From: an uncultured Campylobacter sp.
GTDB taxonomy: Bacteria > Campylobacterota > Campylobacteria > Campylobacterales > Campylobacteraceae
Assembly: GCF_938041645.1 (NCBI RefSeq)
Contig: NZ_CALIST010000030.1
Span: forward strand, 1-25,234
Length of the DNA: 25,234 bases
Reading direction: 5' to 3'
Below, piece after piece: positions 6,877 through 14,141 of the stretch (positions within the stretch are counted from its first letter, which is position 1; every line of letters starts with the position of its first letter). Position numbers and translations under genes: made by a program. Under the pieces are notes generated by a model. It was not told the origin of the DNA. It did no database searches and saw only the letters and a list, made by a program, of their open reading frames with translations.

Positions 6877-9800
6877 ATGAAGACATTTTTTAGTATGGAG
6901 TGCGCGTCAGTGATGCTACTGATTTTGGCGCTAGCCTGTGCGATCGCCACTTTCGTAGAGACTGCTTACGGCACGGAAGTAGCGTGGGCGATGGTTTATT
7001 CTACTGCGTGGTTTGGCGCACTGATGGTGCTTTTGGGAATAAATTTAACCTACAATATCTATCGCTACCGCATGATTAAGCTTCGCACGCTGCCTGCGCT
7101 AATCTTTCACGCGAGCTTTTTATTTATGCTTGTTGGAGCGATTTTGACTAGATATTTCGGCTTTGAGGGCAATATCCATATAAGAGAGGGCGGTGAGAGC
7201 TCGATCGTAACGACTAAAGACGAGGTCGTTCAGCTCCTTACTTTAGGCAGCGACGGCGAGTTTATATCTGCTAATGAGAGCAAATTTTTAAACGGCGCAG
7301 GACGGATGAACTTCGATCTCAATCTAGACGTAGAGGGCAGGATCGCAAATTTAAAATTTAAAGAGCTAATAGAACACGGCGAGCTAAAATGGGTGCAAGA
7401 TCCGACCGGACAGGCTCCTGCGCGCGTGGAGCTATTATTTTCAAACAATGTTGGCAGCCAAAATGTCTCCTTGCAATCAGGCGAAAGCATGGATATAGGC
7501 GAGCTTAGTATTACTTTTAATGCAGAGCCTAAAAGTAAGAATTTCATCTACATAAAATCCAAAGACGGCAAATTCTATTTAAACTCAAGTCTTGATATAA
7601 ACGCCACTAAAATGGCTGATATGAGCACTGCACCGCTTAAGAGAAACGAGGATAATCCGCTAGGCAATCTCTTGCTTTACAGCTTCGACGGGATAAATTT
7701 CGCCCCTGTTAGTCTGCTTAGCTCCGCGGTCGAGAAATTCGTCCCGGTCGATACGAATTTACCTGGTGAGCCCGGCGTAGTAGCTACACTAAGCTTTGCG
7801 GGGCAGAGTCGCGAAATCTACGTGCCTAGGGATTCGCATGGCGCTAGCTACAAGGTGGGTGATAAGAATTTCATCGTAGCCTTGGCGCCAAAGATGCTTC
7901 ATCTGCCTTTTAAAATCGCGCTTCGCGACTTTGTGATGGATCGCTATCCAGGCACCAATTCGCCCTCCGGATATAAAAGCGAAATCACGTTAAAAGACGG
8001 CAATTCGAGCTTTGATTATGATATTTTTATGAATCACGTGCTCGATTACGGCGGATACCGATTTTTCCAAAGCTCATACGATACAGACGAGCGCGGCACC
8101 GTGCTTTCGGTCAATAAAGACCCCGGTAAAGTTCCAACTTACATCGGTTATTTTTTGCTTTGCGTAGGGATGTTTTTTAACTTTTTTAATCGGGGCTCGC
8201 GCTTTTTCAAGCTCTCGCGCCTAATCAGCGAAAATACGCATCTTGCTACAGAAAAAGATGTAAATTCTAAAAATTCCGCGTCTAGTTCGGTGCCCATAAG
8301 CTCCACAGAAAGCTCCATATCAAAACGCACCAAAAAATCGCGACGCGGCACTAAAGGCGCGGCATTAGCATTAGTAGGCGCATTGGCTTTGAGTTTGGCC
8401 GCATTGTATCCTAGCGCAGCAAATGCCGAACAAAACTCCACGGCACAAAATTCTACTTCGCAAAATTCTGCCTCAAATGCAGCCGCAGAAAATTCCGCGT
8501 CGCAAAACCCGGCTAGCGTGCAAAATTCTACTTCGCAAAATTTTGTGCAAAATTCCGCCGCTGAAAATTCCAAGCAAAGCTCCACTCCGCAAGAATCTGC
8601 AGCGGAGCAAGACTCCGTCCCACCGCATAATTTTTCTACTATGGGAGGCGAGCTGGCCGTACCGAAATTCGATCCTAAATTTAGCGAAGATCTAGCAAGC
8701 CTCGTAATTCAGGGATTTGATGGGCGAATGGAGCCTTTTGATACCGTTTCTAGGGAGCTTTTAAATAAAATTTACCGCGCCGACGACTACAAGGCGCCAA
8801 ATGGCGAAATTTTAAACCATAACGCCGCTGCGCTTTCGTTTATGCTAAATCAAAGCTACTGGAGGCGTGCGCCAATCATCAAGGTTAGCGAGCCGGAGCT
8901 TAAAAAAATTCTAGGTATGGACGAGAAGCGAACCCACGCCAGTATGATGGATTTTTTTGAATTTAAAGGCGGCGAGAGCTACTACAAACTCGATAAAATG
9001 GTCGAGGGGATCAACCGCAAGCCTTTGGGCAATCGCGGCGTGCTAGATAAAGAGATCATCAAGGTAAATGAGCGCGTAAACGTCTTTTACTCGGCGTTTA
9101 TGGGGGATTATTTTAGAATTATTCCGGTTAAGAACGCTAAAAATAACGAGTGGCTTTCACCACTATATCTAGGCGATGCGCTGGATCAAAACGAATCAAC
9201 TGAAGTTAAAAAGATGATGGGAATATTCGTTTCGTCCGTGGTCTATGCCCAAGAAAGCGGGGATTGGAGTGGCGCGGAAAAGATGCTAAGCTACGTCAAA
9301 AAATACCAAGCACAAAACGGCGCAAACCTAATGCCTAGCGAGAGCGCGATAAAATATGAAATTTTATTTAATAAGGCTAAAATTTTTAAGCGCCTCTTTC
9401 CGATCTACACTGTCTCGGGATTTTTGCTTCTGATCTTTATCTTTTTGCGAATGATGAAGCCCGCTCTTCGCTTAGGCGGCGCGTTTAAGCTCGTTTATAT
9501 CGTAAATATTATCGCCTTCATCGCGCATACTGCAGGTCTTGCGCTACGCGGCTACGTCTCGGGGCACGCGCCGTGGAGTAACTCCTACGAATCGCTCATC
9601 TACATCGCGTGGGCGCTGTCGCTAAGCGGAATATTTTTCTCGAGAAAATCCGCTATTTCGCTAGCGCTAACGTCGATAATGGCGGGCATAACGCTGATGG
9701 TCGCGCATCTTAGCGACATCGATCCGCAGATCACTAATCTCCAGCCGGTTCTAAAATCGCACTGGCTTACGATCCACGTCTCGGTAATCACCGCGAGCTA

Positions 9801-10299
9801 TGGATTTTTGGGGCTTTGCATGCTGCTTGGAATTTTTACCCTCGTGATGTTTTTATTCGATAAGAAAAACCCCGAGATTGCGCGCAATATCGCAGAAGCC
9901 ACGCATATCAACGAAATGTCGATGATCCTAGGTCTTTGCTTGCTGACGGTGGGCAACTTCCTAGGCGGCGTGTGGGCGAATGAAAGCTGGGGGCGCTACT
10001 GGGGCTGGGATCCGAAGGAGACCTGGGCGCTCATTACGATTTTTATCTACGCGGTGGTAGTACATTTTAGATTTATGCCTAAGCTCAATAATCAGTTCGC
10101 CTTTGCCGTAGCCTCGATGTTTGCGTATTTTAGCGTCATAATGACCTATTTTGGTGTAAATTTCTACCTAAGCGGCATGCACTCCTATGCTAGCGGCGAG
10201 CGTATTCCGGTGCCGGGCTGGGCGTACGTGATGGTCGCTTCGATGGTGGCTCTTGCGATCGCGGCGTATTTTCGCTCGGGCAAATCGGCTAGACTTTAG
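6877..10299 (+). CDS. ccsBA: Fused cytochrome c biogenesis protein (ResB/CcsB + CcsA)
   Basis: 1140 residues. It exports heme and ligates it to CxxCH motifs of periplasmic c-type cytochromes (System II). The N-terminal CcsB/ResB part has membrane helices in the first ~100 residues, including H78 in LIFHASFLFML, then a large periplasmic domain to ~420 and a helix IGYFLLCVGMFFNFF. A further helix at ~500-520 leads into an Asn-Ser-rich linker (~520-585). The C-terminal CcsA part (~840-1140) contains the heme-handling motif SWGRYWGWDPKETWALI. Candidate heme histidines sit in HWLTIHVSV, VVVHFRFMPK and SGMHSYASG. The fused form is typical of Helicobacter and Campylobacter. The linker is an oddity discussed separately. 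The neighbouring petABC encodes a c-type cytochrome client. Confidence 0.95.
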   Translation: MKTFFSMECASVMLLILALACAIATFVETAYGTEVAWAMVYSTAWFGALMVLLGINLTYNIYRYRMIKLRTLPALIFHASFLFMLVGAILTRYFGFEGNIHIREGGESSIVTTKDEVVQLLTLGSDGEFISANESKFLNGAGRMNFDLNLDVEGRIANLKFKELIEHGELKWVQDPTGQAPARVELLFSNNVGSQNVSLQSGESMDIGELSITFNAEPKSKNFIYIKSKDGKFYLNSSLDINATKMADMSTAPLKRNEDNPLGNLLLYSFDGINFAPVSLLSSAVEKFVPVDTNLPGEPGVVATLSFAGQSREIYVPRDSHGASYKVGDKNFIVALAPKMLHLPFKIALRDFVMDRYPGTNSPSGYKSEITLKDGNSSFDYDIFMNHVLDYGGYRFFQSSYDTDERGTVLSVNKDPGKVPTYIGYFLLCVGMFFNFFNRGSRFFKLSRLISENTHLATEKDVNSKNSASSSVPISSTESSISKRTKKSRRGTKGAALALVGALALSLAALYPSAANAEQNSTAQNSTSQNSASNAAAENSASQNPASVQNSTSQNFVQNSAAENSKQSSTPQESAAEQDSVPPHNFSTMGGELAVPKFDPKFSEDLASLVIQGFDGRMEPFDTVSRELLNKIYRADDYKAPNGEILNHNAAALSFMLNQSYWRRAPIIKVSEPELKKILGMDEKRTHASMMDFFEFKGGESYYKLDKMVEGINRKPLGNRGVLDKEIIKVNERVNVFYSAFMGDYFRIIPVKNAKNNEWLSPLYLGDALDQNESTEVKKMMGIFVSSVVYAQESGDWSGAEKMLSYVKKYQAQNGANLMPSESAIKYEILFNKAKIFKRLFPIYTVSGFLLLIFIFLRMMKPALRLGGAFKLVYIVNIIAFIAHTAGLALRGYVSGHAPWSNSYESLIYIAWALSLSGIFFSRKSAISLALTSIMAGITLMVAHLSDIDPQITNLQPVLKSHWLTIHVSVITASYGFLGLCMLLGIFTLVMFLFDKKNPEIARNIAEATHINEMSMILGLCLLTVGNFLGGVWANESWGRYWGWDPKETWALITIFIYAVVVHFRFMPKLNNQFAFAVASMFAYFSVIMTYFGVNFYLSGMHSYASGERIPVPGWAYVMVASMVALAIAAYFRSGKSARL
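8436..8620 (+). repeat. Low-complexity Asn-Ser linker encoded by repeated AAAATTC words
   Basis: Within ccsBA the DNA repeats a unit close to CGCAAAATTCTGC, seven times by eye between 8440 and 8575 (AAATTC or AAATTT cores). It reads as NST, NSA and NFV steps separated by Gln, Glu or Ala. The peptide follows an Ala-rich helix ending SAANA and would lie in the periplasm. The same word builds the ATPase tail (21450-21672). Confidence 0.8.
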
Positions 10300-10306
10300 A
10301 TAGGTG

Positions 10307-10345
10307 GGGCCCAAATTTCAGAATAATAATTTTGAAATTTCGCCC
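10307..10345 (+). terminator. Putative terminator after ccsBA
   Basis: GGGC at 10307-10310 and AAATTTCA at 10313-10320 pair with TGAAATTT at 10333-10340 and GCCC at 10342-10345. The result is a 12-bp stem with a small internal loop and a 12-base loop. GGATTTT follows. It begins 8 bases after the ccsBA stop. The stem is partly AT, so its strength is uncertain. Confidence 0.55.
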
Positions 10346-10988
10346 GGATTTTGCAGCTTGCCGAGGCTTTAGGGATTTATGAAATTTATATTTAAATTTT
10401 GGCTAGGCTTTGAAATCCCGCAGAATTTTATAGAATTTTATGGCTCACGATTGCGCTAAATTTTGAAATTTTGCATCGCGATAGAATTTTTTGATGCTTG
10501 AAATTTTAAGACGTCGTAAAATTTTAATGATTTGGAATTTGCACCGCTATGGGATTTTAATGTTTTAAATTTTACTTCTAGTGGAATTTTTTCATACGAC
10601 GGAAGCGCGACGTAATTTAGAATTTTAAAATTTCAGCTAGCGCGCTAGCGTAAAATTCTGCCCTACTGCCGCCATGACCGAGCAGTGAAATTTTAAAATT
10701 TGATTTTATAAATTCTATGCTCGTCTTTAAATTTAAAATCTCGCGCTTTATGGAATTTTATTTATGATGTCGAAATTTTAAAATTTCGCACGCCATTGTC
10801 ACAGCAAATTTTACGCGATAAAATTTTAAAATTTTAAATTCCTCGCCATGATAGAATATGACAGAATTTGAAAATTTATAAAATTTTAAGCCACGAAAAT
10901 GCCTCGCCAGGCATTAAAATTATCTTAAAATATAATTTAGCTTGCAAGGTTAAGCTAAATTTCTGCTTATAATCATATTGATTTAATC
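10346..10988. repeat. Gene-free region dense in AAATTT/GAATTT words
   Basis: No reading frame of note and no RNA gene was seen. By eye there are about thirty RAATTY 6-mers between 10300 and 10960, roughly one per 21 bases. Several lie in the 14-bp palindrome AAATTTTAAAATTT or close variants (about 10621, 10688, 10774, 10821). Also present are a 14-bp palindrome at 10636-10649 (GCTAGCGCGCTAGC), a 7-bp hairpin AATGCCT-CGCC-AGGCATT at 10898-10915, and TATAAT boxes at 10931-10936 and 10968-10973 that may serve petABC. Confidence 0.7.
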
Positions 10989-10993
10989 TTTAT

Positions 10994-11020
10994 TTGGCTA
11001 AAATTGACGCTTGTCAATTT
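10994..11020 (+). promoter_or_regulatory. petA promoter with overlapping operator-like inverted repeat
   Basis: TTGGC-TAAAAT (-10 box at 10999-11004) resembles the ccsBA promoter. Overlapping it is a perfect 8-bp inverted repeat, AAATTGAC (11001-11008) and GTCAATTT (11013-11020), separated by GCTT. It ends 20 bases before the petA ATG, whose ribosome site AAAGGA is at 11030-11035. A repressor bound here would cover the -10 box and start site; alternatively the RNA could form a hairpin beside the ribosome site. Confidence 0.5.
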
Positions 11021-11040
11021 CTTAATTTGAAAGGATAAAG

Positions 11041-11547
11041 ATGTCTGATCTAAAACAGGATAGACGAGGCTTTATCGGGCTTACTTTTGGCGCGGTTGCC
11101 GCTGTGGGTGGCGTTTTCGCACTCGTGGGGATGAAGAAATCGTGGGATCCGTTACCTAGCGTGCGCGCCGCCGGCGTCACTACGGTAGATTTAAGTCCGA
11201 TCAAAGAGGGCGAGCTTTATCAAACGCAGTGGCGCAAAAAGCCGATTTTCGTGCTTAAAAAGACCGCCGATATGCCTAAAAACGATGCCCGTGATGTCGT
11301 CGTAGGAGATGCTAGATATACGCTTTGCATCGGGCTTTGTACGCATTTGGGCTGTATTCCCAGCTATAAGCCATCGACGCAACAATTCATCTGTGCATGT
11401 CACGGCGGAATTTTCGATGCTAACGGCGTAAACGTGTTCGGTCCGCCGCCGCGCCCTATGGATATACCGCCCTTTAAAATCGACGGAACGAAACTCGTTT
11501 TAGGCGAAGAGGGTCCCGAATACCAGGCCCTAAAGCAGAAAGCATAG
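11041..11547 (+). CDS. petA: Ubiquinol-cytochrome c reductase, Rieske iron-sulfur subunit
   Basis: 168 residues. It moves electrons from quinol to the c-type cytochrome within the bc1 complex, with its head in the periplasm. The N-terminus DRRGFIGLTFGAVAAVGGVFAL is a Tat-like signal anchor (RRGF then a hydrophobic helix, ~8-30). The cluster motifs are CTHLGC at 100-105 and CACHGG at 118-123, giving ligands C100, H102, C118 and H121 and a disulfide C105-C120. A GPPPRPMD segment follows, as in Rieske proteins. The second motif has Ala where many homologues have Pro (CPCH). petB starts 9 bases downstream with GGAGG as ribosome site. Confidence 0.95.
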   Translation: MSDLKQDRRGFIGLTFGAVAAVGGVFALVGMKKSWDPLPSVRAAGVTTVDLSPIKEGELYQTQWRKKPIFVLKKTADMPKNDARDVVVGDARYTLCIGLCTHLGCIPSYKPSTQQFICACHGGIFDANGVNVFGPPPRPMDIPPFKIDGTKLVLGEEGPEYQALKQKA

Positions 11548-11556
11548 GAGGCGCAG

Positions 11557-12816
11557 ATGGCACATATAAGAAAAGCTACGGGAGTTTGGGATTGGTTCGA
11601 CCAAAGGCTTGCCGTAACGAAATTTTTCAAGGTGATGGTAAGCGAGTATTGGATTCCTAAAAATATCAGCTTCCTTTGGGCGATGGGCGTTATTTTAATG
11701 ACGCTATTTATAGTTTTGTTCGTAAGTGGATTAATGCTTGTGATGTATTACAAACCAGATGTAAATCTCGCGTTCGATAGCGTAAATTTCACGATTATGA
11801 AAGAGGTCGAATACGGCTGGCTATGGCGACATATCCACGCAGTATCGGCATCGGTTGTATTTTTGATCTTATACATTCATACTTTAGTAGCTATTTATTA
11901 CCGCTCGTATAAGCAAGGACGAGAGATGATTTGGGTAAGCGGAATGCTACTTTTCATCATCTTTTCGGCTGAGGCTTTCAGTGGCTATATGCTTCCGTGG
12001 GGGCAGATGAGCTACTGGGCGGCGATGGTTATTACAAATTTGTTCGGCGGAATTCCAGTAGTGGGCGATGCAATAGTCGAATGGATTCGCGGCGATTACG
12101 CTGTTAGTGATCCGACGCTGACGCGATTTTTTATGCTTCACGTCTGTTTGCTGCCTATTGTGGTGGTTGCGGTGCTGGCAGTGCATTTTTATTCGCTTAG
12201 ATTTCCGCATGTAAATAACCTAGACGGCGAGGAGATTGACTTTGAGCTCGAGGGTGAGAAGTATTTGGAAGGAAAAACTAGCGAAAGCAAGGTGATTCCG
12301 TTTTGGCCGGGCTTTTTGGCGAAAGATTTTTTCTACGTCAGTATCTTTATGATATTTTTCTTTTATCTGGTCGGCTTTCACTTCGATTTTGCGATGGATC
12401 CGATAAATTTCGAGCCGGCAAACAGCCTCAAAACCCCGACACATATCTATCCGGAATGGTACTTCCTTTGGGAGTATGAAATTCTACGCGGATTTTACTT
12501 CGACGTAGGACCGCTTAAGGCCGCCGACATCGGACTTATCGCCTTTGCATTTGCCGGAGTTTCGCTGTTTTTTATCCCGTTATTTGATCGCAGCAGTGTA
12601 GTAGCCCCCGCGCACAAAAACAAGGCGTTTTTCATTTGGTTTTGGGTTTTGGTAATCGACATGATCCTGCTTAGCCTCTTCGGCAAGCTCCCTGCAGACG
12701 GCGCGGAGCTTGGTATCGAAAATAAATACTGGGGCTTTGCTTTATCGATCGTCTATATTGGATTGCTTGTCGTAGTGCTTCCATTAATTACAATCGCAGA
12801 AAGAAAGAGGGTCTAG
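11557..12816 (+). CDS. petB: Ubiquinol-cytochrome c reductase, cytochrome b subunit
   Basis: 419 residues, integral to the inner membrane, carrying the two b hemes and the quinol sites. Heme-ligand histidines are visible in WRHIHAVSASVVFLILYIHTL (in part, ~88-107) and in MLHVCLLPIVVVAVLAVHFY (~192-211). The quinol-site motif PEWYFLWEYEILRGF starts near 298 (canonical PEWY). Eight or so hydrophobic helices are present. There is a charged stretch between helices D and E (EEIDFELEGEKYLEGKTSES). petC follows after two bases, so translation is coupled. Confidence 0.95.
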   Translation: MAHIRKATGVWDWFDQRLAVTKFFKVMVSEYWIPKNISFLWAMGVILMTLFIVLFVSGLMLVMYYKPDVNLAFDSVNFTIMKEVEYGWLWRHIHAVSASVVFLILYIHTLVAIYYRSYKQGREMIWVSGMLLFIIFSAEAFSGYMLPWGQMSYWAAMVITNLFGGIPVVGDAIVEWIRGDYAVSDPTLTRFFMLHVCLLPIVVVAVLAVHFYSLRFPHVNNLDGEEIDFELEGEKYLEGKTSESKVIPFWPGFLAKDFFYVSIFMIFFFYLVGFHFDFAMDPINFEPANSLKTPTHIYPEWYFLWEYEILRGFYFDVGPLKAADIGLIAFAFAGVSLFFIPLFDRSSVVAPAHKNKAFFIWFWVLVIDMILLSLFGKLPADGAELGIENKYWGFALSIVYIGLLVVVLPLITIAERKRV

Positions 12817-12818
12817 CC

Positions 12819-13922
12819 ATGAAAGAGATAAGAACCCTAATCTTAGTGCTTTTTTGTGTGGGAATTTTATACTGGTTTATCGAGCCTTATGCTCATACTA
12901 AGCTTAGTCCGCACACCGATCCGGTAAATTACGATTTTGCAGCAGGCGATACGGCTTTGGCCGCGCATAACGTAGCTGCAGCAGAAAGCGCTTTGGCCGC
13001 AGCAGAAAAGGGCGGAGATGAGACGATGATAAAAAATTCTAAAAAAGCCCTAGCCAGTGCGAAAGAGCAACAAGACAAAACGGTGCTTTTTTGGGACGAG
13101 ATAAATAAAATAGATCTTAGCAAAAGCGATGCCGTGCGCGGCGCCGAGACCTTTACAAATGCAGGCTGCACCGCATGTCATGGAGTAAAAAGTGCAAATA
13201 TCCCCGCTCCTATGGACGCGGCAAGCGCCAGTGCCGCATACGGCGTCAATCCTCCGGATCTTAGCAGCGCAGGCTATCTATACACTGATAAATTCTTAGC
13301 TGCACTCATCAAAGATCCGATCATGGCTCTTAAGCTAGATCAGAAATTTGGCGATGAAAAGCCTTTTCCGATGCCCGGGTTTTTCGGTGCAGGCGGTGAT
13401 CTAAATCAAGAGATCGCCGATATCGTAGCCTATCTAAAGTCGCTCGCTCCTAGCGAGGATAAGCTAATCGCCTCTGAGGCTGCTGCTAGCGGCATCAAGC
13501 AAGGCACCGAACTAAATGAAGCGCAGAAAAAATTCCTTTTAAGCAAGGCAGTTTTTGAGGATGCTTGTCTAAGATGCCACGATGTCAAATACGATAAGCT
13601 CTTTGCATCCAGCGACAAGGCTAGCTTGGCTGCGTATATGGGCTCGACGCCTCCTGATCTTTCGATGATGATCCGTTCTAAAGGCGCCAACTATCTGCAC
13701 GAGTTTATCAATGATACGCAAAAGAAGCTTCCAGGCACTTCGATGCCGCGCGTAGGCTTGAACGAAAACGCTGAAGCCAAGGTCGTGGAATATCTAGCTG
13801 ACGTAGGCGATAGCAAAAAAGCCGAGCGTGAAGCTACGACCATAAATATTATGATTTATTTCTTGATCCTTTCTGTTTTTGCAGGTCTTTGGAAAAGTAA
13901 AATTTGGTCGAAACTTCATTAA
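12819..13922 (+). CDS. petC: Ubiquinol-cytochrome c reductase, di-heme cytochrome c subunit
   Basis: 367 residues. An N-terminal anchor (~5-20, LILVLFCVGILYWFI) is followed by a periplasmic region and a C-terminal helix at ~345-360. Two heme c sites are visible: CTACH at 117-121 and CLRCH at 250-254. Candidate Met ligands lie in FPMPGFFG (Met185) and TSMPRVGL. A fused tandem cytochrome c of this type replaces cytochrome c1 in Campylobacterota. An Ala-rich, probably helical insert occupies ~40-90 (AAHNVAAAESALAAAEKG and after), ahead of the first heme. It depends on CcsBA for heme attachment. Confidence 0.93.
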   Translation: MKEIRTLILVLFCVGILYWFIEPYAHTKLSPHTDPVNYDFAAGDTALAAHNVAAAESALAAAEKGGDETMIKNSKKALASAKEQQDKTVLFWDEINKIDLSKSDAVRGAETFTNAGCTACHGVKSANIPAPMDAASASAAYGVNPPDLSSAGYLYTDKFLAALIKDPIMALKLDQKFGDEKPFPMPGFFGAGGDLNQEIADIVAYLKSLAPSEDKLIASEAAASGIKQGTELNEAQKKFLLSKAVFEDACLRCHDVKYDKLFASSDKASLAAYMGSTPPDLSMMIRSKGANYLHEFINDTQKKLPGTSMPRVGLNENAEAKVVEYLADVGDSKKAEREATTINIMIYFLILSVFAGLWKSKIWSKLH

Positions 13923-13929
13923 AATTTTA

Positions 13930-13953
13930 GCAGTCGGAGCAAAATCCGACTGC
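13930..13953 (+). terminator. Terminator of petABC
   Basis: GCAGTCGGA (13930-13938) and TCCGACTGC (13945-13953) form a perfect 9-bp stem with loop GCAAAA. It is preceded by AAAATTTTA and followed by CGTTTAAAA. It lies 7 bases after the petC stop. The trailing T run is short, so termination may be partial or factor-assisted. Confidence 0.75.
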
Positions 13954-14070
13954 CGTTTAAAATTCCGCCATATCCTAAATTCTATTAAATTTCATCTATC
14001 AAAAAGCTCTTGCAATTGAGAATTTAGCCGCTTTCGTGCTTTATGATAACCGCTTTTTTTATTACTTTTT

Positions 14071-14090
14071 AAGATTTTTCTACATATAAT
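14071..14090 (+). promoter_or_regulatory. Putative promoter of the iron-uptake cluster
   Basis: TATAAT at 14085-14090 follows the T-rich AAGATTTTTCTACA, about 50 bases before the FTR1 start. The counterpart cluster in C. jejuni is Fur-regulated. Here only a weak half-site-like ATGATAAC (about 14043-14050) is visible, and I could not identify a full Fur box by eye. The ribosome site is AAGG at about 14130-14134. Confidence 0.5.
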
Positions 14091-14141
14091 TGCCGCTCGA
14101 TTTTGAAATTTAATGTATGAATTCAACTCAAGAAGGTTCAG

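Noticed and set aside
8148..8585. 145-codon minus-strand Cys/Glu/Phe-rich frame
   Set aside because: It is the antisense reading of the AAAATTC repeats in the ccsBA linker.
10300..10988. CRISPR array
   Set aside because: The recurring words are short (6-14 bases), AT-only and unevenly spaced, with no constant repeat of 24 bases or more and no cas genes.
14030..14060. Fur box upstream of the FTR1 gene
   Set aside because: Only a short ATGATAAC half-site is visible, so I could not support a full operator even though the C. jejuni counterpart is Fur-regulated.
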